Below are positions 41,573 through 44,552 of a stretch of 44,552 nucleotides of DNA, piece after piece. The translations under genes were made by a program, and so were the position numbers. The DNA is taken from positions 1 to 44,552 of the forward strand of contig DXAO01000024.1 in NCBI GenBank assembly GCA_019117005.1, given 5' to 3'. A model generated the notes under the pieces. That model worked only from the letters and a program-made list of their open reading frames with translations, was not told where the DNA came from and made no database searches. The stretch's first letter is position 1; each line of letters opens with the position of its first letter. Source of the stretch: Candidatus Collinsella stercoripullorum (GTDB lineage Bacteria; Actinomycetota; Coriobacteriia; Coriobacteriales; Coriobacteriaceae).

Positions 41573-41809
41573 CGTCGCGGGTGCGGGCCGCAGGGCGTCT
41601 GCGTCGTCAGGGTTCTGGGCGCGCGTCACATGACGGCCGCCTCGTCAAGCCCGGGGCGGACGCGCTGCGGGGCGCTCTGGGCTGTGCGGGACGGGGCCCG
41701 ACGCTGCACGGGCCCGTCACCGCGCGGCGCGCCCTCTGCCATGCGACGTGGGGCTGCGGTCCCGCTGCAGCGCGGGGCTCCGCGTTACCGCGCGGCGCGG
41801 AGCCTTCGT

Positions 41810-41853
41810 CCCAGCGAGACAATGGCGTGCATGCACGCGTTTGTATCGCTGGG
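41810..41853. repeat. Palindromic repeat family, copy B1
   Basis: The most complete copy: CCCAGCGAGACAATGG, core GGCGTGCATGCACGC, right arm TTGTATCGCTGGG. The arms stay complementary out to CCCAGCGA/TCGCTGGG, with three mismatches. Confidence 0.8.
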
Positions 41854-41864
41854 ACGGGTTCTGA

Positions 41865-41900
41865 GCGAGACGATGGCGTGCATGGACGCCTTTGTTTCGC
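41865..41900. repeat. Palindromic repeat family, copy B2
   Basis: GAGCGAGACGATGG, core GGCGTGCATGGACGC, right arm TTTGTTTCGC. It starts 55 bases after copy B1. Confidence 0.75.
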
Positions 41901-41911
41901 ATGGATGTACG

Positions 41912-41950
41912 CGGTGAGACAATGGCGTGCATGCACGCGGATGTTTCGCC
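41912..41950. repeat. Palindromic repeat family, copy B3
   Basis: GGTGAGACAATGG, core GGCGTGCATGCACGC, right arm GATGTTTCGCC. It starts 47 bases after copy B2. Confidence 0.75.
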
Positions 41951-41963
41951 CAGAGCACTCGTA

Positions 41964-42001
41964 AGCGAGACGATGACGTCCATGCACGCATTTGTTTCGC
42001 T
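41964..42001. repeat. Palindromic repeat family, copy B4
   Basis: AAGCGAGACGATGA, core GACGTCCATGCACGC, right arm TTTGTTTCGCT. It starts 52 bases after copy B3 and ends 121 bases before the macrodomain gene. Confidence 0.75.
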
Positions 42002-42122
42002 GGGTCTGTGCGTCCGAGCGGCCGCGGCGCTGCACATCCGAGCGGCAGCGGGCCCGTGCGTCCGGATAGCCGCGGGCCTGGGAACCCGGGCAGGTGCAGG
42101 CGGATCGACAGGGGAGGCGACG

Positions 42123-42935
42123 ATGGAGAAGATGCGGAAGACGGAGCTGGTGCGGCGTGCGGTCGCATGGCTCGTCGCGGAGCGGCGGGCGCAGGGCGGA
42201 TGGCTCCCGTTGGGGGAGGCCCCCGACGCGGGCGCTCCGTTCGAGGTCCACTGGCGGGCCTTCCGCGCACTCGTCAACACCCGTGAGGCCGCACCGGCGG
42301 ACCCGGCGTTCCTCGCGGTCCAGGATGAGCTGCTGCGCGGCATGATCGAGGAGGCCGGCGTCACGCGCGTGCGGGATATCGCGCCCACGGCGCGAGACGG
42401 CCGGCTCTCCATATGGCAGGGGGATATCACCACGCTCGCCGCCGATGCCGTCGTGAACGCGGCGAACGCCGAGATGACCGGATGCTGGCGGCCGCTGCAC
42501 GCCTGCATCGACAATGCCATCCACACCTACGCCGGCGTGCAGCTGCGCCTTGAGTGCGCGCGCATCATGGAGCGCCAGGGCCACCCCGAGCCCACGGCGC
42601 GGGCGAAGGTCACCGGCGCGTACAACCTGCCGGCGCGGCGCGTCATCCACACCGTGGGACCCATCGCGCAGGGAGGCCCCACCGAGCTGCACCGGCGCGA
42701 GCTCGCCGGCTGCTACCGGGCATGCCTGGACGCCGCGACGGCGGAGGGCCTCTCGAGCATCGCCTTCTGCTGCATCTCGACGGGCGTCTTCGGGTTCCCG
42801 CGAAAGGAGGCGGCGCGGATCGCCGTCGACACCGTGCGCGGCTGGCTGGACGCCCATCCGGACGCGGGCATGCGCGTCGTCTTCAACGTCTTCTTGGACG
42901 AGGACGAGCGCATCTACCGGCGGATGCTGGGATAG
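42123..42935 (+). CDS. Zinc-type macrodomain ADP-ribosylhydrolase, 270 aa
   Basis: After an N-terminal helical extension (about 1-95, MEKMRKTELVRRAVAWLVAE), a macrodomain begins at ISIWQGDITTLAADAVVNAA-like sequence (LSIWQGDITTLAADAVVNAA, about 97-116). The zinc-macro hallmark follows: TGCWRPLHACIDNAIHTYAG (Cys/His/Cys ligands), then VIHTVGPI and ISTGVFGFPRKEAA. Enzymes of this subclass (SauMacro, SpyMacro) remove ADP-ribose placed by SirTM. The sirtuin gene is on the same strand upstream, with the YwnB-like gene and four palindromic repeats between. ATG 42123 follows GGGGAGG; the frame upstream only translates the repeats. Confidence 0.88.
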   Translation: MEKMRKTELVRRAVAWLVAERRAQGGWLPLGEAPDAGAPFEVHWRAFRALVNTREAAPADPAFLAVQDELLRGMIEEAGVTRVRDIAPTARDGRLSIWQGDITTLAADAVVNAANAEMTGCWRPLHACIDNAIHTYAGVQLRLECARIMERQGHPEPTARAKVTGAYNLPARRVIHTVGPIAQGGPTELHRRELAGCYRACLDAATAEGLSSIAFCCISTGVFGFPRKEAARIAVDTVRGWLDAHPDAGMRVVFNVFLDEDERIYRRMLG

Positions 42936-43055
42936 GGCGGGCGCCCGCGCCGCGGAGGGGCCGAGCGCCCGCCCGGTTCGCCGCTCGCGCTGCGGCGGGG
43001 AGCCCGCGGCATGCGGGGACCGACCCGTCGCAGCGCGTCATGACCTTCGTCTTGC

Positions 43056-43090
43056 GGGGCGCCCGCGGCACGCGGGGGCCGGCGCGCCCC
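43056..43090. terminator. Hairpin between convergent macrodomain and nitroreductase genes
   Basis: GGGGCGC (43056-43062) pairs with GCGCCCC (43084-43090), and CCCGCG/CGCGGG pairs inside. It lies in the 167-base gap between two converging genes; no T-run. Confidence 0.4.
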
Positions 43091-43102
43091 GCCTCCGGAC
43101 AA

Positions 43103-43624
43103 CTAGGCGATGCGGTAGACGTAGCCCTCCTTGCGCGGCTTCGCGGCGGGCTCGGGTCCGTCGGCGTACCCCAGGATGCAGTGGCCGATGCCCTCGTAGG
43201 CGTCGGCGTCGATCCCCAGCCGCTCGAGGAGCGCGCGGCCCTCCGGGCGCTCGAACTCCTCCTTGGCGCGGTGGATCCAGCAGCTCGCGAGGCCGAGGCC
43301 GTGGGCTGCGTTCATCAGGTTTCCCATGACGAGGCTGCCGTCGTACACGTGCGTCGGCCGGTCCTTGCGCGCGAGCACGACGAGCACCGCGGGCGCCCCG
43401 TAGAAGGGGTCCGAGTCCGCGCCCATGATCTCGGCGTTGAGATGGGAGAGCTCGTCGCGCGTCGCGCGGTCGGTGATGGCCACGATGATCGGCGACTGCG
43501 CGCCCATGCCGGTCGGTGCGTACGTCCCCGCCTCCAGGACCTTGTCGAGCAGCTCCTCGGGTACCGGGTCGTCCCGGTAGCTCCGGACGCTGCGGCGGGT
43601 GAGAAGCGCTTCCATGATGTCCAT
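43103..43624 (-). CDS. Nitroreductase-family FMN oxidoreductase, 173 aa
   Basis: A short nitroreductase-fold protein. The N-terminus MDIMEALLTRRSVRSYRDDP has the FMN-phosphate-binding RRSVRxY motif. EAGTYAPTGMGAQSPIIVAI (about 31-50) and GLASCWIHRAKEEF (about 110-123) complete the FMN pocket, and HCILGYADG is the usual final strand. It should reduce nitro compounds, quinones or other electron acceptors with NAD(P)H. ATG 43624 follows AAAGGAG. It is a single gene, convergent with the macrodomain gene. Confidence 0.88.
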   Translation of the reverse strand: MDIMEALLTRRSVRSYRDDPVPEELLDKVLEAGTYAPTGMGAQSPIIVAITDRATRDELSHLNAEIMGADSDPFYGAPAVLVVLARKDRPTHVYDGSLVMGNLMNAAHGLGLASCWIHRAKEEFERPEGRALLERLGIDADAYEGIGHCILGYADGPEPAAKPRKEGYVYRIA

Positions 43625-44020
43625 ACGGTACTCCTTTCATCGGCGCCGCGGAGGCGGCCTCTCCGTGCCGGGCCGTCCTTATGGGCGGCGCCCCCGTTTC
43701 AGGGACGCGACGCCCGCCCGAATCCGCGGCTGCCGGGTTTGTACTCCTTTGTACCCATATGGTCGCCCGCCGGCGACGCCGTTGCCCGCGGGCTGCCTTA
43801 CGGCTCATAGACGCGCGTCGGATGGGCTCGCCGACCGCGAAGCGCGGCAGCCCGGTCCCACGGGCGTGCCCTTCCGGCTCACGGCGCCGTGCGACCCTGA
43901 GGACGCCGCCTGTCCGGTTCCGGGGCCCGCCGGCGGTCAGGTCCCGTTGCCCACAGCGCTTCCGCCGGCCCGCGGCGCCGCGCCGTCACGGTATCATCAT
44001 GGGGAGGGGAAGGGGGCGCG
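43625..44020. other. 396-base divergent intergenic region
   Basis: No credible gene. A short direct repeat TTTGTACTCC/TTTGTACCC at about 43739-43757 lies upstream of the nitroreductase start and may be part of its control region. The right end carries GGGGAGGGG, the ribosome site of the membrane-protein gene at 44021. Confidence 0.5.
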
Positions 44021-44428
44021 ATGGCGCAGTTCGCATCCGACACATCCGGCCGCAGCGCGGCCGATTGGGCGAGGGCCCTGGCGATCCTGCTGGCGGGCCT
44101 GACCGTCGCGCATCTGGGCGTGACCCTGTTTTTGCAGGCGAACCTGGGGACCGACACGTTCACCGTGTTCATCCAGGGGCTCTCGCGCGTCTTCGGCCTG
44201 ACGGTCGGAACGGTCCACGTCATCGTCCTGTGCATCCTCATGGCCGTGATGCTCGCCGGCACCAAGGGATACGTCAAGCCGGGGACCGTGGTCTGCGCGT
44301 TCTGCGGCGGTCCGATAATCGACGCCTTCACCTGGCTCCTCCAGGGTGCTGTCAACGGCGGCTCCCCGCTCGGGCTGCGTGCCGTCAGCATGCTCGCGGG
44401 GTGCGTCATCCTCTCGCTCGGAAGAGGG
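44021..44428 (+). pseudogene. YczE/YitT-like membrane protein, cut by an IS insertion
   Basis: The first ~136 codons encode a hydrophobic protein with helices at about 20-40, 65-85, 95-115 and 120-136. Its opening (LAGLTVAHLGVTLFLQANLG, TDTFTVFIQGLS) is typical of the YczE group of YitT-like membrane proteins, normally about 200 residues with five or more helices. At about codon 136 (VILSLG) the reading frame runs into the end of an IS3-family element, after which it codes for 40 or more unrelated Ser/Pro-rich residues to the window edge. The native C-terminus is lost. ATG 44021 follows GGGGAGGGG. Confidence 0.75.
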
Positions 44429-44552
44429 TGCGGACATTTCTTTGGACCGGCTACGCCGCCAGTCCCAGGCTCCTCCGGTACTGCATCGGGCTCATCCAGC
44501 CCAGTCTCTCCTTCGGCCGTCCCTCGTTGTAGTATCTCAGATACGAGTCGAG
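44429..44552 (-). mobile_element. IS3-family insertion sequence, end (partial)
   Basis: The element appears to begin at TGCGGACATTTCTTTGGACC (44429-44448), a 5'-TG terminus like those of the IS150 group, 22 bases from the transposase stop codon, and runs off the window. It interrupts the membrane-protein gene on the plus strand. The exact boundary and target duplication need the other end. Confidence 0.75.
44451..44552 (-). CDS. IS3-family transposase OrfB, C-terminal end (partial)
   Basis: Read on the minus strand, the last 33 codons give LDSYLRYYNEGRPKERLGWM then SPMQYRRSLGLAA and stop. The YYNxxRxKxxLxxxSPxQYR pattern is the end of the integrase-core transposase of IS3/IS150-type elements. 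The rest of the gene, including the DDE triad, lies beyond the window. Confidence 0.88.
   Translation of the reverse strand, partial: LDSYLRYYNEGRPKERLGWMSPMQYRRSLGLAA

Larger units (their letters stand above)
41573..42122. other. 550-base region with four palindromic repeats
   Basis: No independent gene is seen; peptide frames running through the repeats (ACMHAFVSLG and similar) only reflect the palindromes. The left 230 bases are GC-rich with short inverted repeats, including GCAGCGGGACC-like pairs near 41750-41775. The right end gives the ribosome site GGGGAGG of the macrodomain gene. Confidence 0.6.

Noticed and set aside
41810..42001. Regular repeats at about 50-base intervals, CRISPR-like at first sight
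   Set aside because: The gaps are only 11-13 bases, the repeats are full palindromes with substitutions, further copies lie 15 kb away, and there are no cas genes.
41892..42122. N-terminal extension of the macrodomain protein through the repeats
   Set aside because: The extra 77 codons only translate the palindromic repeats and GC-rich spacer. The ATG at 42123 has a good ribosome site and begins the plausible protein.

Overview
The window looks like a chromosomal segment of a high-GC, anaerobic, host-associated actinobacterium, most likely a coriobacterium close to Collinsella or Enorma. The genus is an inference from gene content; no rRNA or other marker gene is present. The supporting features are very GC-rich coding DNA, pyruvate:ferredoxin oxidoreductase, a B12-dependent class II ribonucleotide reductase, a sucrose PTS, and LPQTG surface proteins whose tails end in RRK.

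Left part (1-12.6 kb): the end of nifJ, a 67-residue Cys-rich protein, a six-helix DUF308-type membrane protein and a zinc-ribbon protein. A minus-strand sucrose locus follows (LacI-type regulator, EIIBCA permease, GH32 sucrose-6-phosphate hydrolase). Then come a UvrA-like ATPase that appears to lack the UvrB-binding domain and a fused ABC exporter.

Surface-protein locus (12.9-18.9 kb): a serine recombinase, a 357-base gap with two inversely oriented recombination-site-like repeats, a NusG/LoaP-type antiterminator paralogue, an LPQTG protein with a VWA domain, and a second LPQTG beta-helix protein. The second protein is cut by an in-frame amber codon just before its wall anchor. The layout suggests recombination-switched, antiterminator-dependent surface expression.

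Middle (18.9-29.1 kb): a DUF4143-type ATPase, nrdJ behind an NrdR box and GC hairpins, a metallo-beta-lactamase-fold hydrolase, a lipoprotein, the remains of an aldo-keto reductase and an iron alcohol dehydrogenase joined across palindromic repeats, and a NudC-type Nudix hydrolase.

Envelope-modification locus (29.1-38.1 kb): a two-component system, then adenylating ligase, fold-III PLP decarboxylase, carrier protein, MBOAT acyltransferase and DltD-like SGNH protein. This has the parts of a Dlt system plus a decarboxylase. I infer that it may load an amino acid on the carrier, decarboxylate it there, and export the resulting amine-bearing acyl group to a surface polymer. It is the best candidate here for an undescribed system. 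Four direct repeats at 10-11 base spacing in front of the ligase gene are plausible binding sites for the adjacent response regulator.

Right part (38.2-44.5 kb): a MarR regulator, an Rrf2/YwnA-like regulator, a class M sirtuin (SirTM), a YwnB-like NAD(P)-binding protein, four copies of a 36-base palindromic repeat, a zinc-type macrodomain protein, a nitroreductase, and a YczE-like membrane protein interrupted by an IS3-family element that runs off the end. Four sites of the form TTGTAA-N9-TTACAA lie in front of the Rrf2 gene and the YwnB-like gene and probably form one regulon.
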